Assembly: GCA_028564925.1 (NCBI GenBank)
Contig: CM053031.1
Coordinates: forward strand, 168,423,084 to 168,487,083
Direction: 5' to 3'
Length of the DNA stretch: 64,000 bases
Source: Lithobates sylvaticus
Lineage: Eukaryota; Chordata; Amphibia; Anura; Ranidae
A program made the translations under genes and the position numbers. Positions 42,973 to 53,931 of the stretch are shown here, one piece after another (positions within the stretch are counted from its first letter, which is position 1; each line of letters opens with the position of its first letter). Under the pieces are notes generated by a model, which searched no databases, had not been told where the DNA came from, and worked only from the letters and a program-made list of their open reading frames with translations.

Positions 42973-43077
42973 TCATCTTATCCTTCTGGCATCTTCTTCC
43001 ATCTTCTTCTTCCATCTTCTTCTTCCTCCGATCCGCTTCTTCTTGCTCCGGTCTTCTCGTCCGGCATCTTCTTCCAT
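42973..43077 (-). CDS. Short basic reading frame, left arm (34 codons)
   Basis: It starts MEEDAGREDRSKKK, continues IGGRRRWKKK and stops after DARRIR. It lies between the left-arm TATA box and the AATAAA. The first 24 residues match the right-arm and 45.0-kb frames except at positions 10, 11, 15 and near the end. The downstream sequence differs, so selection on a protein is not shown. It may be a chance frame in a purine-rich repeat. Confidence 0.3.
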   Translation of the reverse strand: MEEDAGREDRSKKKRIGGRRRWKKKMEEDARRIR

Positions 43078-43156
43078 GGCGTCGGCGTCTCTTCTCGGGC
43101 CGCTCCTCGCAATGGGAGGCTCCCGCTGTGTGAGGCTTCGCTCCGTCTGACAGGTC

Positions 43157-43163
43157 TTTTATA
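43157..43163 (-). promoter_or_regulatory. TATA box, left arm
   Basis: TATAAAA on the minus strand, followed by GACCTGTCAGACGG. A CACCTGGTGACCCCGCC segment lies between it and the palindrome centre, giving an E-box and GC-box-like context. It mirrors 43278-43284. Function is inferred from sequence only. Confidence 0.5.
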
Positions 43164-43277
43164 ACGGAGGGCACCTGGTGACCCCGCCCCCCTCTGACGC
43201 ACGGGGACATCATGGGGACATCCCTATGGCTTTCCCCATGACGTCAGAGGGGGGCGGGGTCACCAGGTGCCCTCCGT

Positions 43278-43284
43278 TATAAAA
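43278..43284 (+). promoter_or_regulatory. TATA box, right arm
   Basis: TATAAAA, then GACCTGTCAGACGGAGCC. Upstream is GGGGGGCGGGGTCACCAGGTG (GC-box and E-box-like). About 85 bp downstream is the ATG at 43364. Together with 43157-43163 it forms a divergent pair 121 bp apart. Confidence 0.5.
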
Positions 43285-43363
43285 GACCTGTCAGACGGAG
43301 CCTCACACAGCGGGAGCCTCCCATTGCGAGGAGCATCCCGACAGAAGAACAGGCGCCGACGCC

Positions 43364-43564
43364 ATGGAAGAAGATGCCGGACGAGAAGACCGGAGGAAAA
43401 AGAAGCAGATCGGAGGAAGAAGAAGATGGAAGAAGATGCCGGAAGGAGAAGATGAAGAAACCGAAGGAGGAAGAAGGAGGACCAGAAGAAAGAAGATTTT
43501 AATAAAGGAATTGTCAAAGACCGTCTCCTGTCATTTTTTAAAATTTTTGACACTTTTTTGGTGA
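43364..43564 (+). CDS. Short basic reading frame, right arm (66 codons)
   Basis: It starts MEEDAGREDRRKKK, continues IGGRRRWKKMPEGEDEE and RRRTRRKKILI, and ends in LKFLTLFW. The frame runs across the AATAAA at 43501, so a polyadenylated transcript would truncate it. The composition is Arg/Lys/Glu-rich. I recognise no protein family. An alternative view is that the transcript, if any, is noncoding. Confidence 0.3.
   Translation: MEEDAGREDRRKKKQIGGRRRWKKMPEGEDEETEGGRRRTRRKKILIKELSKTVSCHFLKFLTLFW
43501..43506 (+). terminator. Poly(A) signal, right arm
   Basis: AATAAA about 220 bp after the right-arm TATA box, followed by CCGTCTCCTGTCATTTTTT as a possible downstream element. Confidence 0.5.
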
Positions 43565-44269
43565 AATGGTAGGGGTACTTTTGTACCCCCTTACCATTTC
43601 ACACAGGGGGGGCGGGATCTGGGGGTTCCCTTGTTAAAGGGGGCTTCCAGATTCCGATAAGCCCCCCGCCCGCAGACCCCCACAACCAATGGCCAGGGTT
43701 GTGGGGATGAGGCCCTTGTCCCCATCAACATGAGGACAAGGTGCTTTGGGGGTCTCAGACCCCCAAAGCACCCTCCCAATGTTGAGGGCATGTGGCCTGG
43801 TACGGTTCAGGAGGGGGGGCGCTCTCGTCCCCCCCTCTTTTCCTGCGGCCTGCCAGGTTGCGTGCTCGGATAAGGGTCTGGTATGGATATTTAGGGGGAC
43901 CCCTACGTCATTTTTTTTTAAATTTGAAGCGGGGGTTCCCCTTAATATCGCATGTTTCCTGTGCTTAGAACTGTCTCTGTACAAGGTGTCATTTTTGCAG
44001 GAAAAAAGGCTATTTAAAATCACTTGCGGCTAATTGCCGGTTCCCGTAACACAGAGAACAATTCAAATCCAACTACTACCAAATATCTAATTTCAACTAA
44101 TATGAAAGAAATTATTATAGCGGATATAACGAATGATTCGAATGAATTCGAGATTCAGTATATCTAATATCGAGAACTGTTCCTGCACAAAGTCATTTTT
44201 GCAGGAAAAAAAGCTATTTAAAATCACTCGCGGCTAATGAATTGTCGGCTCTGTAACACAGAGAACAGT

Positions 44270-45440
44270 CATTCATTGAAGTCATTGATAAAAAAAAAGC
44301 GTGGGGGTCCCCCCAAATTCAATAACCAGGCCCTTCAGGTCTGCTATGGATATTAAGGGGAACCTCCGCTTCAAATTTTAAAAAAATTACGTAGGGGTCC
44401 CCCTAAATATCCATACCAGACCCTTCAGGTCTGGGATGGATTTTAAGGGGAACCCTGGCCAAAAAAAATGGCGTGGGGTCCCCCTCAAAATCCATACCAG
44501 ACCCTTTATCCGAGCACGCAACCTGGCAGGCCGCAGGAAAGGAGGGGGGACAAGAGTGCCCCCCCTCCTGAACCGTACCAGGCCACATGCCCTCAACATT
44601 GGGAGGGTGCTTTGGGGGTCTGAGACCCCCAAAGCACCTTGTCCCCATGTTGATGAGGACAAGGGCCTCATCCCCACAACCCTGGCCATTGGTTGTGGGG
44701 GTCTGCGGGCGGGGGGCTTATCGGAATCTGGAAGCCCCCTTTAACAAGGGGACCCCCAGATCCCCCCCGTGTGAAATGGTAAGGGGGTACAAAAGTACCC
44801 CTACCATTTCACCAAAAAAGTGTCAAAAATTGTAAAAATGACAGGAGACGGTCTTTCACAATTAATTTATTAAAATCTTCTTTCTTCTGGTCTTCCTTCT
44901 TCCTCTCTTCATCCTTCGGTTTCTTCATCTTCTCCTTCCGGCATCTTCTTCCATCTTCTTCTTCCTCCGATCCGCTTCTTCTTGCACTGGTCTTCTCGTC
45001 CGGCATCTTCTTCCATGGCGTCGGCGTCTCTTCTCGGGCCGCTCCTCGCAATGGGAGGCTCCCGCTGTGTGAGGCTCCGCTGCGTTTGACAGGTCTTTTA
45101 TAACGGAGGGCACCTGGTGACCCCGCCCCCCTCTGACGCACGGGGACGCCATGGGGACTTCTCTATGGCTTTTCCCATGACGTCAGAAGGGGGCGGACCC
45201 CAAAGCACCCTCTCAATGTTGAGGGCATGTGGCCTGGTACGGTTCAGGAGGGGGGGCACTCTCGTCCCCCCCTCTTTTCCTGCGGCCTGACAGATTGCGT
45301 GCTTGGATAAAGGGTCTGGTATGGATTTTGAGGGGGACCCCACGCCATTTTTTTTTGGCTGGGGTTCCCCTTAATATCCATAGCAGACCTGAAGGCCCTG
45401 GTTATTGAATTTGGGGGGACCCCCACGCTTTTTTTTTTTT
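44270..45440. repeat. Palindrome 2, lopsided copy
   Basis: The left arm (44270-45160) repeats the palindrome 1 arm. The right arm (45190-45440) lacks the inner promoter and reading-frame part and keeps only the outer segment from CCCAAAGCACCCTC outward. This left arm has its own TATA box at 45096-45102 and AATAAA at 44866-44871, both on the minus strand. Confidence 0.8.
44909..45016 (-). CDS. Short basic reading frame, palindrome 2 (35 codons)
   Basis: It reads MEEDAGREDQCKKK, IGGRRRWKKMPEGEDEE and stops after TEG. It sits about 80 bp after a minus-strand TATAAAA (45096-45102) and before AATAAA (44866-44871). It is the third instance of the same frame in this window; whether any is translated is unknown. 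Confidence 0.3.
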   Translation of the reverse strand: MEEDAGREDQCKKKRIGGRRRWKKMPEGEDEETEG

Positions 45441-45812
45441 TTTTCATATCAATGAATGACTGTTCTCTGTGTTACGGAGCTGACAATTCATTACCCGGCA
45501 ATAGCCGCGAGTGATTTTAAATAGCTTTTTTTCCTGCAAAAAGGACACTTTGTCATTCGAATCATTCAAATTCATTCGAATCATTCAAATTCATTCGAAT
45601 CATTCGTTATATCCGCTATAATAATTTCTTTCATATTATTTGAAATTCGATATTTGGTAGTCGGATTCGAATAATTTGGTGACGAAATTCGTAAACGGAA
45701 TTTCGTATTCCGTACGGAATTCGTATTCGAAAAAATTCGTACTACGGATTCGTAAATTCGTAAGAATTTCGAAAAATTCGTACGAAACTAATCGCACATG
45801 TCTACTGTTTTT

Positions 45813-46640
45813 TGGTTTGATATGGCTTGAACTGCTATGATTACATATATTTACCTTATTATAGGGCATGTTGTTGACTGCGGATTAGTTCCACCGTTTA
45901 GACCCACATCTTACTATTACCCAGCATATTTTGAGATCTGCTTTTTATGTTGTTGTACTGAAGGTAGGCTCCCTTGCATGCAATGAACTCATTTATTCAC
46001 ACTGATTAACCCTTTTATGGGTCTATTACCTATTTATGTTCAGTGGTGACTATATATTCTATATCATCGTTACTGTTTCCTTTCATCTCCTTCTAAGATA
46101 TTTTCTTACCAGGCACGCCCCCACGTATGGCACCAAATGTACGCCACGATTGGGAGTCTTTTCTTTGATTGCCTTTTGGTAACCCCTGCAAAAAATCTGA
46201 GACCTTCTATTATTTTTTATTGGTTATTATCTATTGTTAATGATTACTTGTATTTCTCTCCTCTTTAGAATTCAATACGCTCCTAAAGAAGCATTCAAAT
46301 TGCGAAACATGTAGAGCTTTATTTGTGCTTTACAGTATGACTACAGGATTTGATCTGTACTAATGTTGTGCATTTACCGTACCAGAGAGATTTACCTAAC
46401 GTTCTGCACTTTACTTGCAAGATTTTAACAATATGTGTTTTGTATTACTTGTTAAATAACAATTATTTACATACTTTTTTTTATAATTGATGCCTACAAA
46501 GTCCATTTTTGCTGTTCTTCTATTTAAAAATGTTATTTAGGACGTGGCATTGCTCTACTGTTAAATTCCTACAGTACCACCCTGTGTTGGAGTTTTGAAA
46601 AACTTGTTGATTTACCCCTTCACCTGAACTCAATGTGAAA
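45813..46640 (+). repeat. PLE-like noncoding terminal sequence, plus orientation
   Basis: It contains CTCCTAAAGAAGCATTC followed by GCGAAACATGTAGAGC (near 46285), the open-stem phrase often seen at PLE ends. ATCTGTACTAATGTTGTGCA and CCAGAGAGATTTACC follow (46345-46397), shared in inverse orientation with 40540-40600. There is no gene. It may be the opposite-end repeat of the PLE whose nuclease is at 41.5 kb, or another copy. Confidence 0.45.
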
Positions 46641-48109
46641 GAGTTCTAATTACCCACTCTCTCTTTATTCAGCTGATCGAGCACACATGATCGAATGTAA
46701 TTTCTCTTCACTGCTGTACAGTCTTCTCTGGTGGAGGAATGTAGACAGGGGTCCATTTTGCATGACCTCTGACCACAGCCTTCACCGCCATAATAGGGTT
46801 TAAAATAAGTGTATGTGAGGTGAATTGTGCTCCCTCCAATCAAACCAATATGACCTTGATATGTGCAACCGCTATGTACTCAACCGTGTGTACTAAGTGC
46901 TAAATACTCCACTGTATATACCATATGCTTGGTTATGACTAGTACAACACCAGTATGTCCTAGTATTATTACCACATATATGGCAGGTGTACAGACATGA
47001 CCTCCCACCATCCAGTGTACCAATCCAATATTCAATAATCTAATATGGCAAAAGTGATACCAATAATGAATAAAGGTAAATTCGTGACACTGTGAATATT
47101 CACCAGATATACCAAAAAATGAGAATAAAAATAAGTAACACAGCATAGAAAAAATTGATAAAGAAAAAGTCCAGTGGAGTGTATCAAAATGAATATGTGA
47201 AAGAAAATATATATATATAATATTATGGCAATCTGCAAGCATAAATAGACAAAAAAACAAGTAAAAAAGGCGCAAACACAATAATTATATATACCTCATA
47301 CAATGACACCCAATACCATATCGGTGATGTCATCGCCAGGCGACAGCGCTGTTGTTTGCTTCTCAAGCCTCACTCTCACCCCCCCTGTACACGGCCGTGT
47401 CTCTTCACATCTGAGAGGTGAGACTGACGGCCCGGATACACTGCAGTGCCATCCCAGCAGTGGCGTTTTCACCCTCCCCACATCATCACCGGAACCCCTG
47501 TCTGAGAAAGCTGAAGTGGATTTGCTGTGATCTGGACTTGCTGTGACCTGCAGTTCTACAGCCTTCTCAGCCAAGCATGCAGGACCTGAATGTGACATCC
47601 TGTTCCCCCATGTGAGTGGATAATGTTGCTGTAATAGAATTGTTTTTTGATACATACTCAGAGGCGCCCCCCTTTCCTTGTTTTCTCTGCAAGCATAAAT
47701 AATTGTTCCAAAAAATTCAAATGTCCCAGCTGTTCCAAAACAAAGGGAAATGGTTCCAAAGCATGTGCTGAAAACTGTAATTGTGCAACAGCTGCAATAA
47801 CGTGACTCTTGTGCGTGGCAGTTCAAGTGACTCTCGTGACTCCCCTCAAGGGTCCCCACTCACCAGCTCGTAGTACCCCTACAGGGGTGATAGACATATA
47901 AGATAACCGTGGATCCTCCCAATGACTGCTCCACCAGCTTGACCAAATCCAGGAATCCTCACCAGTTTGTAATGATCCAGTGTCCAGACAGGGAATCAGA
48001 ATCCTCTCAGAGATGTATCCACATGGAAAAAGGGGGTTTATTTAAAATAAAGATAAAAACAAATAATAAACCTTACCACCAGGTGGGTATAGGTAACACT
48101 AAGGCACAA
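46641..48109. other. Unassigned stretch
   Basis: No known gene or element was recognised. An open frame of 187 codons lies on the minus strand at 47296-47859 (starting MGTLEGSHESHLNCH) without any family motif I know. The segment is AT-rich around 47030-47290 and GC-richer at 47320-47600. The phrase TGCGCCTTTTTTACTTG (minus, near 47260) hints at more PLE noncoding sequence. Confidence 0.3.
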
Positions 48110-48802
48110 AACAGGTAACGAGGGGCCGGTTCAATGCCCAAAGGGAACACTACTGTTGGTACATATGTCTATGACAAACTATCTGTTCACATCCAGAGGG
48201 CGTCTCTAAAGGGGGGAACTGTCACGGTTCCTACCATGCCATGCAGACGGCCAGGTGTGGTCATGCCCCAAGTGGCTCAAGGATGTAATGAACCCATGAC
48301 TCCGTTTGCTGCTCCTGTTGTATTGCCTCTGAGCCCCACCTCAGTTCATTATTCAGCCAGATGTTTCCAGATGTGCCTAGTCCTGCATGCAGCACTGAGG
48401 GCTATACTTTGGATCTTGCTTTGCAATTAGTACCTGTCACTCCTGGTTCAGCTGAGGTATTTTATCTAATCAGCTGGGTATAAAATGCTGCCTCACTCTG
48501 AGGGCTTGGTCAGTTAATTTCCTCTTGTATTGCCAAAGGTTCCTATGTTCCTGTTTTCAAGTTGCAGTGTTCCAAGACTGACCCCGGCTTCTGATCCTGG
48601 CTCTGTTCATCATTTATTCTGACTTCTGGAATCCCTGACTACAGCTTCACCTCGACGATCCTTTGGTATATTCCTGTCAAGCCCCCGTGCACAGATTCAC
48701 AGCCCAGGTATTTTTTTACCTTGTTACTGTGGGCTTGTGTGTATTTGCAAGGGTGAGCATACATCTCTGCACTATGGACTCCAACCAAGGTAAGCCCTTA
48801 CA
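48110..48802 (+). mobile_element. Ty3/gypsy-like 3' end and LTR
   Basis: A short coding-like tail (SLKGGTVTVP) leads into a purine tract (AAAGGGGGGAAC). TGTCACGGTTCC follows at 48220 as a likely LTR start, with a TATAAAA-bearing core near 48480 and a likely end ...CCCTTACA at 48802. The layout is that of the 3' end of a Ty3/gypsy element or ERV; most internal sequence is absent. It is a broken fossil. The LTR end is a best guess. Confidence 0.5.
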
Positions 48803-51119
48803 GGAAGCACCTATATTTAAATCCTCTATAGGTCCCATTTAATACAAACCTAAAGTGAATGCTGTGTGTGACTGAGCAGGCTGTGTAACTGTATGCGGTG
48901 TAATACGTTTGTAATGTATATGAGAAATAGAAATGTATGAATTGTGATTACCTTTTTGTATGGGACCAAGCCAGTAGTGTATATTGTTTCAAGACATATG
49001 TCCCCATAAGTGTAAAAATATTTTTAAATAAAGGGTTTGTTTTGAGGTTGCTCTCCTAAATGGCTGTCGCATATTCAAGTGGCCATGTGGCTGAAACCAC
49101 TTACAATAAGAGCTGTTTCTTGAATGGGCTCCCTGAGGATGGTATCAGGTTCCTGGGTAATAGCATGGGGGAGCTCTATTGTTAGCTGCTTGTATTTCTC
49201 AAAGTCTTGTTCCTGTAGAAGCTGACATGATCTTTATTTGGGAACAAGAGTGTAAGTTTGAATCTGTGTTATTTTGTTTTTATGTAACATTGGCAGTTAG
49301 GGATCTGTTGTTTGATTGTATAGCCTGTGTCTATGGTTATGTGTCGCTCAATTGTTTTAATCAGTTTTTGTGGAGAAAGTGTTGGTGTTTTAGTGAAGAA
49401 ATCTTGGTTTGTGTTGGTTTTGGCAGGATCAGCAACTGCATTTCATGTGTTGCTATCTACCATGTGGCCCTTTTGTCGTCAGCCATTTTGCTACCCTGGG
49501 GTCCGATTGTCGTCAGCCATTTTCACCACTTGGTCGTCGCTTGCTTTTCATTTGTTGCAACTGCCATTTTGTGTCTGCTGTTTTTGTGTGGAATTGATCT
49601 GCTTTTGGGACAGGTTTAAAAAGGGGATTTTCGTTTGTAGAGGCGCAGTTTAAAGATTTTATTTTGTATTGAATTTTGTTTATAAGTGAAATCTACTTTG
49701 CAATGAATTTCAATAATACTTTTAGTGGTGTGTGTTTTTTTTTTATTGTTTGGGTGCTTTCAGGGCAATTCATGCCCCCGCCCACCCATTGTCTTGGGTT
49801 TTTTCACTTTAGAAGTTCAGGGAAGATGAAACTAGGCTCCCCCTCTCCCTTCCTGTCCATTGATATGTACATAAACCATTTTGATTTTTAAATTCCAGTT
49901 TTGTGAAGTTTTATACTGTAATACAGTTTTGGTTAGAGAGCAAACAGGAGGCATCCACATTATTGTTGTAACATCTAGGTACAGATAGAAGCCATAATAT
50001 TATTTTGAATAGTAGAGGATTTCATGGTGCTTTGAGGTTTGTCTGACAAACATATTTATAGGGCTGCCGATAATCGGTTGGAGAGCAAATAAATGTGAGG
50101 AGTAGATTCTAGCATACCGGAAGGCCGTGTATAATCCGAATACACCGGTGCCAGTACTGTAAAAATAGTCACTAGTCAGTACTGCTCCGAAAGTTAGTGC
50201 AAAGGTGCCCTGGACACAGGGACACGTCATAAGTGATTCGAATCGTCATGAGTATTGTTGACCGTCCATGCATTGGAGAAAAATGAGGCTCCACACCAGT
50301 CAGACAGCTGCATAGTACATGAGGTCTGGGTTTGGGGCTCTGGACATGAGACCCATTAAAGATTGGCATATATGTAAGTTGTATTCCCTTGGAAGGTACT
50401 TTTGATGTCTGGAGGTATGAGACCCCAGAATAAAAATACCTTGGAAGTAGTTCAGCTGTGGCTTCAGAAATCTGTAATGATGAGTGAGTTGATGGATGTG
50501 TAGTACACATTTGTGTGATTAAAATTCTCATGCCCATTTTTGAACTTTGTGTGGCTGGCCCATGCAAGGTTTCGAGCTACTTTCATGTTTCTCCCATTGT
50601 ATTTTTTTCTATCGCTAAAAGAGTGAAGGCAGCATTCCATCTGGTTGTTTTGTTTTTTTTTTTTCATTTTTGTTTTGGGAACTATGAAATATCTCCCCCC
50701 ATATTTGTATCTAAATGTTTGTCTCATGTTTTAGTCTTCTCATTGTTTATATGTAGTAACAAGAATATGTTTAAACCTACTGAGACAGCTCTCTTGCGTG
50801 TCACGGGTGTTGTATTTTAGTAGGAACGTGAAAGTAAGGGTTACAGAGGGTCTAGTAATTGTCGGTTTTAAAGAATGTCAGTGACAATTTACCAATGTAC
50901 ACAAATGTTGTATTATTTATCATTCTTTGCAGGTTAAATATGAAGGATAGAGTAATAACTTTTGTTTATAAGTCTCTTTTCAGGTCCAAGGAGTTTCTGA
51001 AAGTGTATGTACATAGAAAGCAGGTGTATGTAGATGGCTGTACACATGCATAAATACACACACCTAAGAAGCCAAGTTTGTGACCTAGTAAGATGACATG
51101 TCCCACGACTGTCTTCCTT
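48803..51119. other. Unassigned stretch
   Basis: I see no recognised gene. Small open frames (146 codons at 49179-49619 on the plus strand; 131 codons at 50172-50567 on the minus strand) lack family motifs and good codon structure. The base composition is T-rich on the plus strand at 49180-49900. The stretch could be degraded retroelement sequence, since ERV-like peptides begin just to the right. Confidence 0.3.
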
Positions 51120-51480
51120 TGATGGAATTTCAATCAGCAAGCAGCGGTCCAGTGAAGGAGGCTTCCATCCCAGATGCTAAGAACCTTTTTGTCAATGGTT
51201 CCAGGTGACTGGGTCATTGTAAAGAAGCTTGACAACTGGATCCACACCAGCCACTGCAAGAAGCTGCTCAACTACACCAAAGGATGAGGAGTATCTTTGT
51301 TTATTCATATTTTTTAGTTTAGAATATTTCGGCAAGGGTAACGATGAAGAGCATCCCAACTTATTGTTTAAAGTGTATTCTCCAACTAGAAAGAAAGCGA
51401 ACAGGACACATTGTTGGGTCTACTCTGAATCTCCACAAGCTTTAGTATCCCAGCGATGACAGTGGTACATGATATATAGG
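51120..51480 (+). pseudogene. ERV fragment, integrase end and env start
   Basis: The plus strand shows PGDWVIVKKLDNW and HTSHCKKLL, resembling the C-terminal domain of a class I retroviral integrase. An env-like passage ANRTHCWVYSESPQAL follows near 51400. It is a short, broken fossil with several breaks. The TTAACCACTT element begins soon after, at 51548. The call rests on two short motifs. Confidence 0.4.
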
Positions 51481-53085
51481 ATGTTCAGATTGGTAGGAGG
51501 AGTTTTGACAAACTAGTAAAATCCAGACACTTGTCAATAGAATTTAACCACTTGACCACTGGGCACTTAAACACCCTTAATAACCAGACCAATTTTCATC
51601 TTTCGATGCTCTCACATTTTGAATGACAAAGTCATACAACACTGTACCCTATGAAATTTTTGTCCTTTTTTTCCACAAATAGAGCTTTCTTTTGGTGGTA
51701 TTTAATCACCGTTTGGGTTTTTAATTTTTTGCGCTATAAAAGAAAAAAGACTGAAAATTCGGTAAAAAAATGAATTTTTCTTCGTTTCTGTTATAAAATT
51801 TAGCAAATTTGTAATTTTTATTGATACATTTTGGCCAAAATTTTATACTGCTACATATCCTTGGTAAAAATAAGTACAAATTGGGGTATATTATTTGGTC
51901 TTTGTGAAAGTTATAGAGTCCACAAGCTATGGTGCCAATATCTGAAAATTGATCACACCTGAAGTACTGACGGCCTATCTCATTTCTTGAGACCCTAACA
52001 TGCCATAAAAGTACAAATACCCCCCAAATGACCCCTTTTTGGAAAGAAGACATTCCAAGGTATTTGGAAAGAGGCATGGTGAGTTTTTTGAAGTTGTAAT
52101 TTTTTCCCACAATTCTTTGCAAAATCAAGATTTTTTTAACTTTTTTTTTTTTTTTTTTTTAACAAAATTGTCATATTAGCAGGTTATTTCTCACACACAG
52201 CATATGCATACCACAAATTACACCCCAAAACACATTCTGCTATTACTCCCGAGTATGGCGATACCACATGTGTGAGACTTTTACACAGTGTGGCCACATA
52301 CAGAGGCCCAACATGCAGGGAGCACCATCAGGTGTCCTGGAGCACCCAGGACAATTCTGACATTTCTCTCCTACATGTAAAAATCATCATTTATTTGCTA
52401 GAAAATTACGTAGAACCCCAAAACATTATATATGTTTTTTTTAGCAAAGACCCTAGAGAATACAATGACGGTCGTTGAAAAAAAAGTTTTGTGCTTTACA
52501 AAAAACAAAACTGTAAATTTAGCCCAATGTTTTTGCATAATGTGAAAGATGAAGTTACACCGAGTAAATAGATACCTAACATGTCACCCTTCAAAATTGC
52601 ACACGCTCGTGGAATGGTGCCAAACTTCGCTACTTAAAAATCCCCATAGGCGGCGCTTTAACATTTTTTACTGGTTACATGTTTTGAGTTACAGAGGAGG
52701 TCTAGGGCCAAAATTATTGTTCTCGCTCCAACGTTCGCAGTGATACCTCACATGTGTGGTTTGAACACCGTTTTCATATGTGGGCGGGACTTACGTATGC
52801 GTTCGCTTCTGCATGCGAGCACACGGGGACAGGGGCGCTTAAAAATATTTATTTTTTTTATTGTTCATTTTACTGTATTTATTTTAGTTTGACACTTTTT
52901 TTCCCCCAGAAAAATTTTTTGATCACTTTTATTCCTAATACAAGGAATGTAAACATCCCTTGTAATAGAAATATGGCATGACAGGTCCTCTTTACAGTGA
53001 GATATGGGGTCAATAATACCCCACATCTCACCTCTAGGCTGGAAAGCCTGAAATAAAATAAAAAAACGATCCTGGCTTCGATCGT

Positions 53086-53815
53086 AGCGAGTATTGCATG
53101 GTATTGCAGGGTATGGTATGGTATCGCAGAATATCGCAGGGTATGGCAGGGTATTGTTGGGTATTGCAGAGTATTGCAGGGTATTGCAGGGTATGGCAGA
53201 GTATTGCAGGGTATGGCAGAGTATTTCAGAATATCGCAAGGTATTGCAGAGTATCGCAGGGTATGGCATGGCAGGGCATGGCAGGGTATGGCAGGGTATG
53301 GCAGGGTATGGCAGGGTATGGCAGAGTATTGCAGGGTATGGCAGAGTATTGCTGGGTATCGCAGGGTATGGCAGAGTATCGCAGGGTATGGCAGAGTATC
53401 GCAGGGTATGGCAGAATATCGCAGGGTATGGCAGAATATCGCAGGGTATGGCAGAGTATTGCAGGGTATGGCAGGGTATCGCAGGGTATGGCAGGGTATC
53501 GCATGGTATGGCAGAGTATCGCAGGGTATGGCAGAGTATCGCAGGGTATGGCAGAGTATCGCAGGGTATGGCAGAGTATCGCAGGGTATGGCAGGGTATG
53601 GCAGGGTATGGCAGGGTATGGCAGGGTATGGCAGAGTATGGCAGAGTATTGCTGGGTATGGCAGAGTATTGCTGGGTATGGCAGAGTATTGCTGGGAATG
53701 GCAGGGTATTGCTGGGTATCACAGGGTATTGCTGGGTATCACAGGGTATGGCAGAGTATCGCAGAGTATGGCAGAGTATCTCAGGGTATGGCAGAGTATC
53801 GCAGAGTACTGCTGG
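53086..53815. repeat. 10-bp minisatellite, TTAA element
   Basis: About 73 units of GCAGGGTATG, GCAGAGTATC, GCAGAGTATT and GCTGGGTATT alternate, often as 20-bp pairs. Because 30 bp equals ten codons in every frame and the unit lacks stops, three plus frames and the minus strand stay open for 250-340 codons. These are not genes. Confidence 0.95.
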
Positions 53816-53820
53816 GTATC

Positions 53821-53931
53821 CATCCATCCATGCTCAGCCATCCCTCCATACCCTGCAATACCCAGCAATACACTGCAGGCTATTGCTGTGTATTGCAGGG
53901 TATGGAGGGATGGCTGAGCATGGATGGATGG
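53821..53931. repeat. Hairpin closing the minisatellite
   Basis: CATCCATGCTCAGCCATCCC at 53825 and GGGATGGCTGAGCATGGATG at 53908 are complementary arms that also include minisatellite units in opposite orientation. About 15-20 bp separate the arms. Confidence 0.9.

Larger units (their letters stand above)
42480..43940. repeat. Long palindrome 1
   Basis: The left arm (42480-43195) and right arm (43240-43940) are near-complementary around a short centre at about 43195-43240. They share GGTCTGGTATGGAT, the TTACCATTTCAC motif, a purine-rich tract and CACCTGGTGACCCCGCCCCC or its complement. Each arm carries a TATA box, a short reading frame and a poly(A) signal pointing away from the centre. Confidence 0.85.
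41990..45812. repeat. Fold-back repeat block with palindromic arms
   Basis: This is a composite of related non-autonomous repeats. It starts TAGGGATGAGCCGAACACCC and ends in GTACGAAA-rich sequence and CACATGTCTACT. The phrase GCAGGAAA...CTATTTAAAATCACTCGCGG recurs near 42380, 43998 and 44200 and as its complement near 45500 and 63390. The block holds one full palindrome (42480-43940) and a second, lopsided one (44270-45440). No transposase was found. A fragment of the same family lies at 63028-63700. Confidence 0.75.

Noticed and set aside
47303-47530. Small plus-strand frame with Ser/Pro-rich sequence
   Set aside because: It overlaps the minus-strand frame, has no motif and is short enough to be chance.
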